Source: Isoetes taiwanensis (lineage: Eukaryota > Streptophyta > Lycopodiopsida > Isoetales > Isoetaceae). Taken from it: a stretch of DNA of 64,000 nt. The stretch spans positions 2,836,077-2,900,076 of the forward strand of contig JAJEKV010000053.1 in NCBI GenBank assembly GCA_021234155.1, written 5' to 3'. A program made the position numbers and the translations under genes. The notes beneath the pieces are model-generated. The model was given only the letters and a program-made list of their open reading frames with translations. It did no database searches and was not told where the DNA came from. This document shows positions 1 through 11,539 of the stretch, piece by piece (position 1 is the stretch's first letter; the number at the start of each line of letters is the position of its first letter).

Positions 1-99
1 CAAAAAAATGCCCCACACCAATTTTCCGTTATAAAGACAGCGTTTAGGTAAACAAATTAGGCTGCCGTAAAATTGGCCTCCCAAGACATCTCAAGGGTC

Positions 100-372
100 G
101 GCCAATTTTCTAGGCCGGAAATTGCGACACCTAAACATTCCTTATACTAAATCTTATGTAATACATGAATATCCGCGCGGAGGCCAATTTTCTAGGCCGA
201 AAATTGCGACACCTAAACATTCCTATATACTAAATCTTATGTAATACATGAAATCAAGAGCTTCTAGGAAATTTTCTAGGCCAGAAATTGCGACACCTAA
301 ACATTCCTATATACTAAATCTTATGTAATACATGAAATCAAGAGCTTCTAGGAACATGAAATTGGCTTCTTG
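100..372. repeat. Three tandem copies of a ~83-bp unit
   Basis: The phrase gcgacacctaaacattcc recurs at 124, 206 and 290, a period of 82-84 bp. Each copy is preceded by an attttctaggcc box and followed by ctaaatcttatgtaatacatga. Copies two and three share more of the unit (aatcaagagcttctagga) than copy one. It is non-coding and lies upstream of the PPR gene. No function is visible. Confidence 0.85.
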
Positions 373-527
373 GAAGCATGAAACTTAAGTAACAAAAATG
401 TTCTATTCCAACTTTCCTTGTTCATGATTCTTATTAAGTCCGCGATACTCGCATCAATTGGCTCCAAAATGGTATGGCGGATTGGGCAGCCACCCACGTA
501 ACTCATTGGTTTCGTGACGTTAAAATA

Positions 528-528
528 C

Positions 529-620
<92 letters not shown>
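528..620. repeat. (CTAT)n microsatellite, about 23 units
   Basis: An uninterrupted tetranucleotide run. It is preceded by cgtgacgttaaaatac, which resembles the sequence just before the second (CTAT)n array at 12339 (gcgtgacttttaaaacaac). Both runs could therefore be 3' tails of one retroposon family. The short open frame through it only encodes a Ser-Ile-Tyr-Leu repeat and is not a gene. It ends about 80 bp before the PPR start codon. Confidence 0.95.
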
Positions 621-621
<1 letters not shown>

Positions 622-698
622 AAAATCTGTCCCAAAATTCGAAATGAGGCTGGTTTAATTCCATGTTTAATTCCTAAGACGCAAGAATGGGATAAATA

Positions 699-3139
699 AT
701 GCTAGCGGGGCGCATAGAAAAGGCCCTCGCTTCCGCTTCCTCCCCCAGGTATAAGTTTTCACTCTATTTTCATCTGAACGTTGGTCCATATTGTCCTTGC
801 TCCTCCTGTGCAGGGTTTTGGACTACCTGAGCAGTCTATGCAAGACAGGACGTTTAGATGAAGCGCTTGAGCTTTTGGAGCTGGAGCATATCCCCATATC
901 CCGAGACAATGCATTTTGCCTTCTTCAGCAGTGTAGCAGAAATAAGGACCTGGATAGAGGCAAGCGAGTGCAGTCCCTTATGGTCTTTGCCAAAATTGAT
1001 TCTGTTGAAATTCTGGGCAACCATCTTATTCGTCTATTTGCTTCCTGTGGATGTTTGGATGAAGCTAATCAAGCATTTTATAAAATTTTGCACCCAAGTG
1101 TGTACTCATGGAGTGCAATTATCTCAGCTCATGCTAATCTTGGGAGTGGTGCAGATGCCCTTCTTCTATATAGCAAAATGCAACTTTCAGGCATCAAAGC
1201 TGATAAATGTGTTTATCTTGCTGTTCTTAAAGGATGTGGCATGATAGGTGCTCTCCAACAAGGAAGGGAAATCCATCATCAGGTTCTTGGAAGTGGAATT
1301 GATTTTGATGTTGTCATTGGAAGCACCCTTATCAATATGTACGCAAAATGCGGAAGCTTAGAAGAATCACGTGATGTCTTGGAAGGTTTACAAACTCTGA
1401 ATGTGGTATGCTGGGGGGCCATGATTTCAGGGTGTGCAGAACATGGCGAAGATTTTCTTGCCCTAGATTGTTTTCAGAAGATGCAAAAGGATGGCGTTAG
1501 GGCAGACAAAGTTATATTCCTAAGCACATTAAAAGCATGTGGTCATATTGAATGCATTGAACAAGGCAGACTTATTCATGGACAGATATTACTGCATATC
1601 GTCGGATCTGATGCGGTTCTGGAAAGTACCCTTGTTGATATGTATGCAAAATGTGGCAGTTTGCAGGAATCACACAAAGTATTCAGAAACATGACTGTTA
1701 GGGACGTTGTAGCTTGGGATGCAGTTATTACAGGTTATGTACAGCACGATGAAGGGGTTCTTGCCCTGGAATCATTTCATAGGATGCAAAAAGAGGGCAT
1801 AAAGCCAGATAAAGTTACATTTCCAAGTATCTTGAAAGCATGTATCAAGAGTAAAGCAATTCAGCAAGGCAGAGTTATTCATGGTAGTCTTATTAGCCTT
1901 GGGCTTCAAGCAGATACTGTTGTGGGAAACACCCTTGTTGACATGTATGCCAAGTGCAATAGTTTAGAAGAGTCCTGTAAAGTGTTTGACAACTTGTGGA
2001 GTCGAGATGTGCTGTCCTGGGATGTAATGATTGCAGGATACGCACAGAATGATAGTCTTTTGGCTTTTGACTGCTTTGAGAAAATGCAATTAGAGGGCAT
2101 AGAGCCAGATAACTTCACATTTTCAATCATCTTAAAAGTGTTTGGTAGTTTAGGAGCTACAGGGAATGGTAGACTTATGCATGACCAGATCTTAAAACGT
2201 GGACTTGACTCTGATGTTGTTGGAAATGCACTTGTTGACATGTATGCAAAATGTGGTTGCCTAGATGAGTCAAGGAGAATCTTCAACAAATTGCTAAATC
2301 GAAACATAATTTCTTGGTGTGCAATGATTGCAGGGTATGCACAAAATGGTGAAGGCCTGCTTGCACTTGAGTGTTTTGAGATGATGGAAGAAGATGGCAT
2401 TAAGCCAAATGAAGTGGCAATCTCGAGCATCTTGACAGCGTGTGGTAATATAGGAGCCATAACACAGGGTAGACTAATCCATGAGCAAGCCCTAGAACTT
2501 GGACTTAATTCAGATACCATTTTGGGCAGTATCCTTGTTGATATGTATGCTAAATGTGGTGTTCTAAAGGAATCTGAAACGGTTTTTGACAAATTAGAGA
2601 GAAGAAATGTGGTGATCTGGAATTCAATGATTGCTGGATATGCCCAACATGGAGAGGCTTTTTCTGCAATAAATTGCTCTAAAAAGATGCAAGAAGAGGG
2701 ATTGAGACCAGATGATGTCACCTTTCTGTTGATCCTTGTTGCATGTGGTCGGGCAGGCTCAACAGATGCAGCTTGCTGGCAATTAGGAAATATGATTGAA
2801 CACCATCGCCTGTTGCCAGATTCAGAGCACTATAACTGCTTGATAGATCTTCTAGGGCATACAGGATGGCTGAAGGAAGCAGAAGATTTACTGCAACAGT
2901 GTCTGATCGAAACACCAGGTATCTCTGGTTGGATTTCACTACTTAGTGCTTGCAGAACGTTCTATAAGATGGAGTTAGGTAGGCGTTGCTTTGACGAAGC
3001 TACCTATTTAGATCCCACCACCCTCGCAAGATGTGCTTTTATGTCTAACATTTATGCAGATGCTCACATGCAAAAGGATGTTGACAAGATAGAAAATCGA
3101 AGAAGACGTGCAGGTGTATTTCATGACCTTGCTGAGTAG
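699..3139 (+). CDS. PLS-type pentatricopeptide repeat protein, E-type C-terminus, one short intron
   Basis: PPR proteins bind organellar RNA base by base and act in editing, splicing or stability in plastids or mitochondria. The long frame has no in-frame ATG until residue ~64 of its conserved part. Joining an ATG at 699 to it by removing intron 749-813 (GTATAAG donor, pyrimidine-rich TGTGCAG acceptor) gives 791 residues starting MLAGRIEKALASASS. Repeats follow a period of about 100 residues, with the LxDMYAKCGxLxES signature near residues 190, 290, 391, 490 and 591. Each is followed by a VxxWxxMIxGYAQHGE-like and an RxxHxQxL motif, so roughly six P-L-S triplets. The C-terminus (about 690-780) looks like E motifs: HYNCLIDLLGHTGWLKEAED, then WISLLSACR, then MSNIYAD. 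There is no DYW domain. The start and intron are inferred; the PPR call is firm. Organelle target is unknown. Confidence 0.88.
749..813 (+). other. Predicted first intron of the PPR gene (65 nt)
   Basis: The donor is CCCCCAG|GTATAAG and the acceptor CTCCTCCTGTGCAG|GG, splitting an AGG arginine codon after its second base. Without removal the reading frame has no nearby start. The inverted paralogue keeps a 64-nt intron at the same position and phase, which supports it. The size is near the lower limit for plant introns. Confidence 0.72.
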
Positions 3140-3870
3140 AAGAATCTTAAGAAAGCAACACACAAATGATAAACTTAGATCTACTGATGGCTTTAAAGCA
3201 ATATTGAGATGGAAGATGAGGACAACGGTGAGAGAAGGCAAGACCCATTAAAGTCGCACATGGCATTGTGTCTTTGCGTTCACCTATTTCAAGGTCTCTA
3301 CGCTTTAGTGGCAAGACTCACAAATGACAAACATGACATTGTCTGAACTCTCATCATTAGACATCTGCTTTGAAGCATTTAGTTGAGCAATGCATGTATC
3401 ATAGATGTTGGGACTGCAAAGAGACAGTCTGCAATGTCTACAAGAGGAGCTTGCTCCTGCTAGACAATTTTCATCCTCAAAAATTTTGAATGCGGGGATG
3501 AGAAAATTCAATAAATTAGATTCCATTCATAGAAGAATATCCCCTTGGGGAATTCTTAAGGTTTAAATTATAGTTGACTAAATGTGCAGCAGCCCCAAGA
3601 GAAGCTCATAATGGTAGCTGTGGTTTAAAGGCCCCCCTTAATTAAAACTGGCATCCCTGCTAGAACAGATGGACTCCACAACATCCAATATAAGATTGTC
3701 TACCGCATTGTGATTCGTCAAATCTAGTCAATTCTGAACACATACATTAGGGTAGGTATCATCCTTACACATTGTCGTGTTCATAACACCATGAGAATAT
3801 ATGCATGATTTCAATATCAACAAGGTATTCCAATGTAATCATATTATGGCCCATAAGTTGCCAAAGCAGT
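3140..3870. other. Intergenic stretch between convergent PPR gene and PPR pseudogene
   Basis: This is the 3' flank of the intact PPR gene. An AATAAA at 3510-3515 could serve as a polyadenylation signal for it, but such hexamers are common in AT-rich DNA. Short open frames on the minus strand show no recognisable similarity. I see no other gene. Confidence 0.4.
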
Positions 3871-3975
3871 ACCTAGACCTCTGCTTTTATACTGAATTTG
3901 ATGGGCATAACATGCATATATGACCTAGACCTCTGCTTTTATACTGAATTTGATGGGCATAACATGCATATATGA
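3871..3975. repeat. Direct tandem repeat, 52-bp unit, two copies
   Basis: The segment beginning acctagacctctgctttta and ending catgcatatatga occurs at 3871-3923 and again from 3923 to about 3975, with no differences I can see. Its identity implies a recent slippage or duplication. It sits at the 3' edge of the PPR pseudogene, and the second copy encodes that pseudogene's last residues. Confidence 0.9.
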
Positions 3976-6156
3976 ATATGAACAGTAGTTTAACCATCCA
4001 AAAAGTTTGCATAGATATAAAAAGTGTGCAGATGGAGCAGCACATACATATAAACATTTAACACCACATTCATTCTTACTAGATATCATCTTCTTGATGA
4101 AAGACATCCTCGCTTTCTTTATCCTGAGACATTTTCTAGCATCATCTTGTCGATATAGTTTCCTTTGAGAGTCAGCGTAGATGTTTGACATTAAAACGTA
4201 CACGGGAACATATTGTGGATCTAGGTAGACAGCTTTATCGAAGCAATATCTTCCAATTTCCACATTGGCATGCATTTTGCAGGAGTTAACTAAAGACACG
4301 CATCCTGTTGTATTTTGCTGACCAGTTGCTTGAAGGAGGTCTTCTGCTTCTTTGAGGTATCCGGCACGACCCAATAGATTAATCATGCAATTGTAAATGT
4401 CAATGTCAGGCATCATGTCTAAGCATGCATGCATATATTCAAAATACCAACGGCCTTCATCTACCAGGCCAGCATGATTACATGCAACTAAAACTGAGAG
4501 AAATGCAGTTTTGTCAGGCTGTATATTCTTTTGCATTTCCTCAAAGCACTTCATGGCAAGAAGACCCTCGCCATGCTGTGCATATCCTGTGATCATACTG
4601 GCCCATGAAACTATATCCTTTTCTTCCATTTTATCAAACAATTTCCATGCTTCCTCCAAACACCCACATTTGAAATACATATCAATAAGAGAATTCTCAC
4701 AACAATGTCTGAATCAATCCCACATTTCAAGATCTGATCATGAATGAACCTGCCTTGCTCTATGTCTCCTGTGTCACTGCAAGCTTTTACAACAGTTGCA
4801 AATGTGATTTCATTTGGCATTAACCCTTCTGATTGCATCTTTCTAAAGCAATCTATAGAAGATTTAGCTTCCCATATTCTATATATACGCCATAATCATT
4901 GTTCCCCAGGACACCACAGTTTGGTATGATAATGTTTCAAAGACTTTGCAGCATTGTTTCAGGCTATAGCATTTAGCATACATATCCATTAGAGTGTTTC
5001 CTAAAACAATGTCTGATTCTAACTTACATTTTAAAGCCACATGCTTTTAAGACGCTAGAGAATGTGAGTTTGTCTGGTGATACTTTCTCCAATTGCATTT
5101 TTGGAAATATTCTAATGCCAGACAACCTTCATCGTGTTGTACAAAGCTCATGATAATTGCATTCCAAGATACAACATCCCGGTGCTGCAATTCATGAAAC
5201 ACTTTCTGTGACTCCATTAAGCTACCACATTTGGCATACATATCAAGAAGAGTATTTCCCACCAGAACATCTGATCTAAGACCTTGTTGCAAAATGTGGA
5301 GATGAGTGAGCCTGCCCTTCTGTATGGCTCCAAGGATAGAACATGCTTTTAAGACGTTTGGAAACGTAACCTTATCTGGGTTTGTTCCCTCTTCCCTGCA
5401 TCTTAGCAAAGCAATCCAGAGCAAGGAAACCTTCACCATGCTGTGTATACCCTGCCATCATTGAATTCCATGTTACCACATTTTTGGTTGGCAGATTATT
5501 GAATATATTGCATGATTCCTTCCAAGCTACCACACTTGGCATAGAGGTCAATAAGGGAATTCCCAATAATAACCTCTGGTTCTAGGCTGCTTTCAATGAT
5601 CTTCAAGTGGATATGCCTTCCTTTGATGAAGAGCAGAAACTGTGGCACATGCTTTTAAAGTAGAAAGATAAGTATTTTTGTCATATTTTAAACCTAATTG
5701 TTGCATTGTAGTACATAAATGAATCCTGCTTGTCCAGCATTTCCATATGCTGAAATAACTGCACTCCATGTATACACACTTGGCTATGTGATTTTTCCAA
5801 ACGCTTGACTGGCTTCAACCAAACATTTACATGTCACAAACAACCGAATGAGATGGTTGCCCAAAACTTCCACGTTATCAAGCCCATATTGGGCAATAAG
5901 GTATTGTGCCGATCTAGTATATTCCACATTTTTCTTACCAGCGGACTGCAAAAGATTGTAAGCGTCATCTCTGGTTAAAAGCGATCCTTGTTGTCCGAAA
6001 ATGCTGGTTTCCTGCCCTTCCTTGCAGAATATGCTTAAGTTACCCAATGTCCTGTTATACACGTAGAGCGTAAGGGATCAACCTATGAAACGAAAACGAA
6101 CAAGTGGGCTCATACCTGCCCACTACCTTCTCCGTCCTTCGACCGTCTCTGAACAT
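3925..6156 (-). pseudogene. Inverted PPR (PLS-type) pseudogene, paralogue of the 699-3139 gene
   Basis: Reading leftwards, exon 1 (6156-6116) starts with ATG. A 64-nt intron follows, then an N-terminus matching the intact gene (LLTRDDAYNLLQS; VEVLGNHLIRLFV). Further pieces carry LLDMYAKCGSLMESQKVF (near 5200), MYFKCGCLEEAWKLFDKM (near 4650), and E-like IYNCMINLLGRAGYLKEAED and VYVLMSNIYADSQ. They lie in different frames at about 5566-5372, 5439-5047, 4838-4611 and 4680-3925. A TAG interrupts the frame near 5783 where the paralogue has a sense codon, and frameshifts lie near 5400, 5060-5100 and 4695. The damage makes this a dead copy. It converges tail to tail with the intact gene. Several introns could in theory rescue some breaks, but the disruptions fall inside repeats, so decay is more likely. 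Confidence 0.88.
6052..6115 (-). other. Conserved first intron of the PPR pseudogene (64 nt)
   Basis: On the minus strand the donor is GGGCAG|GTATGAG and the acceptor TATAACAG|GACATTGGG. It splits an AGG codon after the second base, exactly as in the intact paralogue. The upstream exon opens with ATG at 6156 (MFRDGRRTEKVVG). Both the 13-14 codon exon and the phase parallel the intact gene. Confidence 0.68.
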
Positions 6157-8837
6157 TACCCACTACCACTCCCCACCATCGATGCTGCAAATCAAATGAA
6201 GAGAATTGTATTGTCAGCTAAGAGGATGTCAACTAGTCGTTGGTACCAGGAGGATGTCTGGCATTCTGTTTTGCCACTACAAGCATTTAAAGGGCCCGTT
6301 ATCAGCCTTGCTGGATCAGCCAAAGGCGGGTATAGACGGCTTTCATGCTTGTTTTTTGCATTTTTGCCCGTAGAAACGTAGAAAACGGGTAAATATTATG
6401 AAAGGCAGCCTATTGGCCAATGCCCGTCATCTGAAAAGGTCATTAGATAGTTTTACTTTCGATTGATCCCATCCTCGGAAATCCCTCCTCCAGATCCCAT
6501 AATCAATAGGATCCCTCCTCCGATCCCACAGCTAACTCACAGTTAAAGGGTAACTGCGCAGTTTAGGGCTATTTTTGGCCAGATCGTTGATCTCCGATAG
6601 TAGCGCCGTGCGGTGCACTTCCTCCTTGGCTCCTACCGGGCCGATCTTCCTCCACCCCATTCGATCGCCCCTCGGTGATCCCACCCGATTTCGCTTTTGA
6701 ATCGAGGGAGAAAACCCCACTACAAAAATGTACCATTTCCCTTGTAAAAGGCGATTTTTTTGTGCAAGAAGGTGTGGTTTTGTCCTCCCGAGATCACACC
6801 TCCTGATCCCCCAATCTAGGGTAAGACTATAAGGTCAAGACTATGGATTTGTTTGGGCTCCTTTTAGGATTGAAAGTAAGTATGACTATTTGATGCAATA
6901 CTTTTTCAACATATATAAACAAGATACTGCGCTACCGAGGGGTTGCCCTTCTATTGTGTTTTCATGATTTTGGTTTCATCGTTTTGTGTTGGAATTTTTG
7001 TTTTGTGTGGAGACGTAAATGTTATGAAACTAGGTGTCGCTTTTGTTGGCGCCAAGTTTTGAGTTTTGTTTGTTGTTCAAGTTTATTTGAAAATGGTTTA
7101 GTCTCAGATGCTTTGTAGACTAGTATGTGGAAATGCTATGGGGACATGAAGGAGCGCCACAATCGAGGAGGCGAGAAAAAAGATAAGGGTATTACCAATG
7201 CACTTGAGGATGAGCAATTTGTGTTGTAGATGTGTTTATGCTCTAAATGCACGATGATTCCAGATTTAAAGGAGCAACATATACATGTAGATATGAAGCA
7301 GAACATCATCACAAATATCTTTTTTGCAGAATGAGAGGGAATGTACTGTTATTTTTATATTGTTTAGGCTGAGCCCATTGAGCTTTTGTGAGGTTTACAC
7401 AATGCACATCATGGAATAATTTAAGGGCTAAACTTAGGGGTCAAAGCATATAGGTGGGGGTCACTTTTGCGCCAGCCAAGCACCCCTTAAGCACCCTTTA
7501 TACGATTTTTTAAAGACTTTTTTTAAAAGTATTTTGCCCGTCGTCGCACTTCACGTTTTTTGCGCAGCTTCCTCTGTTGCATTTCTAGATGCATGTGCAT
7601 CGATAATGATCAATCGATGTCCAATGAGAGTTTCAAACCTTTTGAGGATAAAATTCGGAGGAAGGAAAGGATGTATTCAACTCGTGTTTTTTTCTCTGAT
7701 TTTATTTGCTTTGCTCTTCCTCATCCGTTCCTTAAAATACTTTCTTATTTTGCTTTAGAAAATGACGTTGCAAGCACTGCTCCATGCTTATAGAAAACTA
7801 CCCGATAAAGGAAAATCTAGAACCTCTTAAGTTTGGTGTGGTCCTTGAGCTCTTAACAGATAAAGACAATAGATAGAACTTTTCCTTATCATGCTGAAGA
7901 TGAAAGAAAGATAAAAAAAAATACTAGAGTAGAAATGAAATATCAGAATGGAAAGTTTCATAATTACAACCTTGATTCAACTCTTGTTGAATATTGCAGA
8001 CACGTATTAATGCATTTGGACTTGAGATGTTTAAATTCTGTGTCAAACGATGTTGATATCAGGGATAGTATGGAGGCCTCCGTAGATAATAAGAATGAAA
8101 TGCAACTTATAGTAGAGTCCCCAAAAATCTGCAAATGAAAAGGCAGCCTCAAGCTCACTCCCTATTCAGTCCAAAAGCAAGTAATTGTGATAACTTTTAT
8201 AAAACTCAGTAGAATGATACAAGAAGGTGATACCACAAAACATGCAATGCGCTCAAAAGCATCCAATTGTATCATTCTAAATAAGCACAAAAGATCCCAT
8301 TAATAATAATGCCAACTACACATGAAAAAGCATTATGACTTACCTCTATTCCATTAAAAAGGTCCCAATCCATTTGGTCTTATGTCATTGGCAAATTCCC
8401 TTTCCATAAAAAAATGAAAGGATGGTTACTAATTGTGACCCTTTAAATGCAAAAGGAGAAATTGCAGGTTATCGTCAATTTTACCTGTCAATAATTCTGA
8501 ATGTTGTCGGCAAAGGTATCCTCAGTATTGAGATAAATTCATCTCATTCAGCTTCAAAGACGATCCCTTGCTTCTAGTTAAGATTACAAATTATTCCCAA
8601 TTTATCATCATTCCTCATAGATCAAATGCAACCTTGTAACATGTTTCAAAAGAGTCGATTTACTTGATCGAGACAATACGAGTTTCCATTCTTCAATTCA
8701 ATAACAATACTTCAATGATTTCTTCATAATGTTTATTGTTTTAATGCTCGTTTGGTCGGGTAACAACTAGAAGTACAAAGGATAACATCTAATTATCACA
8801 CATCATTTTGTTGTATACAAGAATGCATGTACTTACA
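6157..8837. other. AT-rich intergenic DNA, no supported gene
   Basis: Open frames here are short, lack recognisable domains and overlap one another on both strands. A few stretches (for example 7935-8138, +) have balanced composition but match nothing I know. I see no RNA gene or ordered repeat. Confidence 0.5.
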
Positions 8838-10130
8838 TAGCTTAAAGAAACTCTTAAGAAAGGCATAGACTCCCTTTTTTCACATTCAAAGGTAACAAGA
8901 AGCAGGATAGCCATATCCTCCAACACCGATAGCCCCGCCTCTAAGATGACTCCTTCTAGCAAGTGCTCAAAAGTACCTACCAAAGTCAAAATGAAAATGT
9001 GGTCAAGATAGATGAAAACCCAATCCAAAAAGCTAAAGTCATTCCAAAACCTCCGCACTTTTTTTTTTTTAAAACCTCCCGCTATTTGCTTGTTTATCGC
9101 TAACAAGATTAATAAATGTCTTTGCTGCCGCCCATATTGTTGCTCAGTGTACTAACATTGTCAAAATTGCTTTCTCATGAGATCTATAATTCAATATTCT
9201 ATGTGTTCTATGAACTCTTAACCATAGAAGCTCACTGCAACAGTCTAAAATATATCTTGTTTCTTCCATCTGCTCGTGAGTCCAATATGTCATGTAGAAA
9301 TATAACAAAACATATAGCTACACATGAGCAATACTTTTCCATTTCTTCATGCACCAATGCAGAATGTAGAAAACATTATAAATCTTGATGATACAATGAC
9401 AAAGTTTTGTTCCAACAATAAAAAATAGATGGAAGTTTATTAGTGCGATCACTTACTGGTCTAATAAGCTCCACAACCTCTTGAGCAACTTCATTAGCTT
9501 CAAGCTATTTCAAGGACAAAAGTCTCAATTGCTGATGCCTCTCGTGCCACTTGATAAGGTATTGAATTTTCTTTATATGTTCCAAAGACTAGCATGGTTG
9601 GAAAACTTTGACAGACGTACTTGTTCAAGATAGGATTTTCAAAACAATTCAGCAAGCAAGATACAACACTCTATTGCCCTTCTATAAATAAAAAGTAGAC
9701 ATAAAAAATATCCTTTCTACTGGCACAAAGACTATAGAAGGATAAAAATGGTTGCCAATTAAGCCTGATTTGTCTTTTGGGTCTCTATTTCTACATAAAA
9801 AGTAGCATATGCAAAATCGGGATGTACTATATTAAATCAGCGAGCTCTATTTGCAAATGAATAATTCAGACTAGGAGAAATGCAAGGGTTTGGATACAGA
9901 TGCAAAATAGAGAGATAAATTTGAGCATAAAAAAAAAAGAACTCAAGATAAGCTTGAGCATAGAAACGAGCCCAAAATAAACTATCACAAATACCATGGG
10001 GCAAAGAATTCCACAAGCTAGATCTCATTGCTATGCAGCACAGCTTCATCAAAAGTTTTGAATAGCTCCACAAATGCAAATTGCCTCCTTTTACTTCCCT
10101 TTTATCACCTCCATGTTTAGTCTTTCTTGT
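8838..10130 (-). pseudogene. P5-type protein disulfide isomerase (PDIL2-like) pseudogene
   Basis: Three exon-like islands appear in the right order on the minus strand. At about 10130-9994 is a thioredoxin-fold start, FVELFKTFDEAVLHSNEI, then a stop, then LVEFFAPW. At about 9560-9457 is REASAIETFVLEIA followed, after a frame change, by EANEVAQEVVELIRP and a perfect GTAAGT donor. At about 8950-8838 is GVGGYGYPA, then KKGVYAFLKS. These match the order in plant P5 enzymes: second thioredoxin domain, the A-IE-F-LE...P-EVVEL linker, then the GGYGYPA...KKG segment near the C-terminus. P5 proteins form and rearrange disulfides in the ER lumen. Here the tryptophan before LVEFF is TAG, the residues after APW are not CGHC, and the frames shift, so no active product is expected. 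Part of the gene may be lost or too decayed to see. Confidence 0.68.
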
Positions 10131-10532
10131 CAACCTATTGGTTGCAAGTAGCTTAGCCTGAAATTATCATTGTTTTCAACAGTTGTAATAATAACATTTT
10201 GCACACATCAATAGTCTTATCTTATCTTATAATGAAATATGTACAATTTTAGAGTAAAAAATGCACGAGAACAATGAGACAAGATTAGCAAGATCCAAAC
10301 GATTTACATTGAATCACAAATAATCTGCCTTTCCATGACCAAATGTGGAGACATCACCTTTTCAGCATCACAATCAACATTGTCCAAGATTCACTTCTGC
10401 CTTTTTCTATTCAGAAGCCAGTTTTTTGCAGTCATTACACCTGTAAGAGAGGGATCAATAGTCTGTAAGACAAAATAATTTAGCAAGCAACATACGCCAC
10501 CCAAAAACATGCTTACAACGACTGTATACAAA

Positions 10533-10691
10533 TCAAGCTAAAATTCCTGGAAACTTCTGAACAAGAACTTGAGATAAAAGTACATCAGGAGTGTTCACAT
10601 CGTATTGCAGCTTTGAACTTGATGAGTCACCTCCAAATGGGCATATACTGCAAGCGATCGATTGAATCCCATTCAATGGAAAAATGGCCAT
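10533..10691 (-). CDS. Possible small ORF or exon, 52 residues, unrecognised
   Basis: An ATG at 10691 opens a frame beginning MAIFPLNGIQSIACSICPF and ending VLVQKFPGILA before a TGA. Composition is protein-like, and it contains a CSIC pair and a serine run. I do not recognise it. It lies just upstream, on the same strand, of the PDI pseudogene but does not look like a signal peptide for it. It could be an exon of a lost gene or chance. Confidence 0.18.
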   Translation of the reverse strand: MAIFPLNGIQSIACSICPFGGDSSSSKLQYDVNTPDVLLSQVLVQKFPGILA

Positions 10692-11539
10692 AGAGCTAGA
10701 GACCCAAAATTAGTGCGTAATTCTAAGCTTGATTCTCAATTAAAATTGGTAGAATCTACCAAAGAGTGGGAGAACCCAGCCTCGGTGCCGATTATAAAAT
10801 TTATGTTATGAACACCCATCACGCATTATTCGCATTATTCGCGGATGGGCCCAAAATTTTAATCGCCATGTATAAAGCACCCTACAAGCACCAAGTGTCG
10901 TTGACACTAAAAGTGTCCCCCAGCTATATGCGTTTACCCTTAGCTATTTGGCGATTTTTTAGCATATTTTTGAAAAAATTGGCAAAGTAAATGGAAAAAA
11001 TTGGGAAAATAATAATAATTTTAGCTTAACATTTTAGGGACTACACCAATCCCGAGATCTTTAGCCAAACGCTAGAAAGTAAGAGAGTGAAATTTCAGAT
11101 TGTTTAGCTAAACCATAGAAACTTTTAGAATGAATTTCTGCCAGTTTAGCTAATATCATTCTAGTTTATAAGAAATATATGATTAGTAGTTTAATTTCTA
11201 GCATGGTAAATTAATTTGAGTCATAGATTTTGCTAGTTAGCATTATTTAGAATATTTTCCAAAGAAAATGACTAAAATAATTGAAAACAGTTGAAAAAAA
11301 AAGTATAGTCAATTTGGCTTAATATTTTCTCATACACCCATAGAAAATCTTGGGATGATGCTAGTTTAGCTAAACGCTAGAAAGTATGAGAGGAAAAATA
11401 TGTAGAGTTTAGCTAAACCACAGAATGCTTTGGGATTAGCTAAAGCCATTCTGGCTAATAAGAAATATGCGATTAGTAATTTATTCCCTGATGCACATAT
11501 AGTGATCTCTTGTTGGTATGATACCATACTCTTCTTATC

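Noticed and set aside
514-699. Open frame through the (CTAT)n array
   Set aside because: It encodes only a Ser-Ile-Tyr-Leu repeat caused by the microsatellite. The same applies to the frames over (TAAGA)n at 32048-32263.
1906-2721. 271-residue minus-strand open frame inside the PPR gene
   Set aside because: It is the antisense shadow of the PPR repeats. The sense strand has the conserved motifs.
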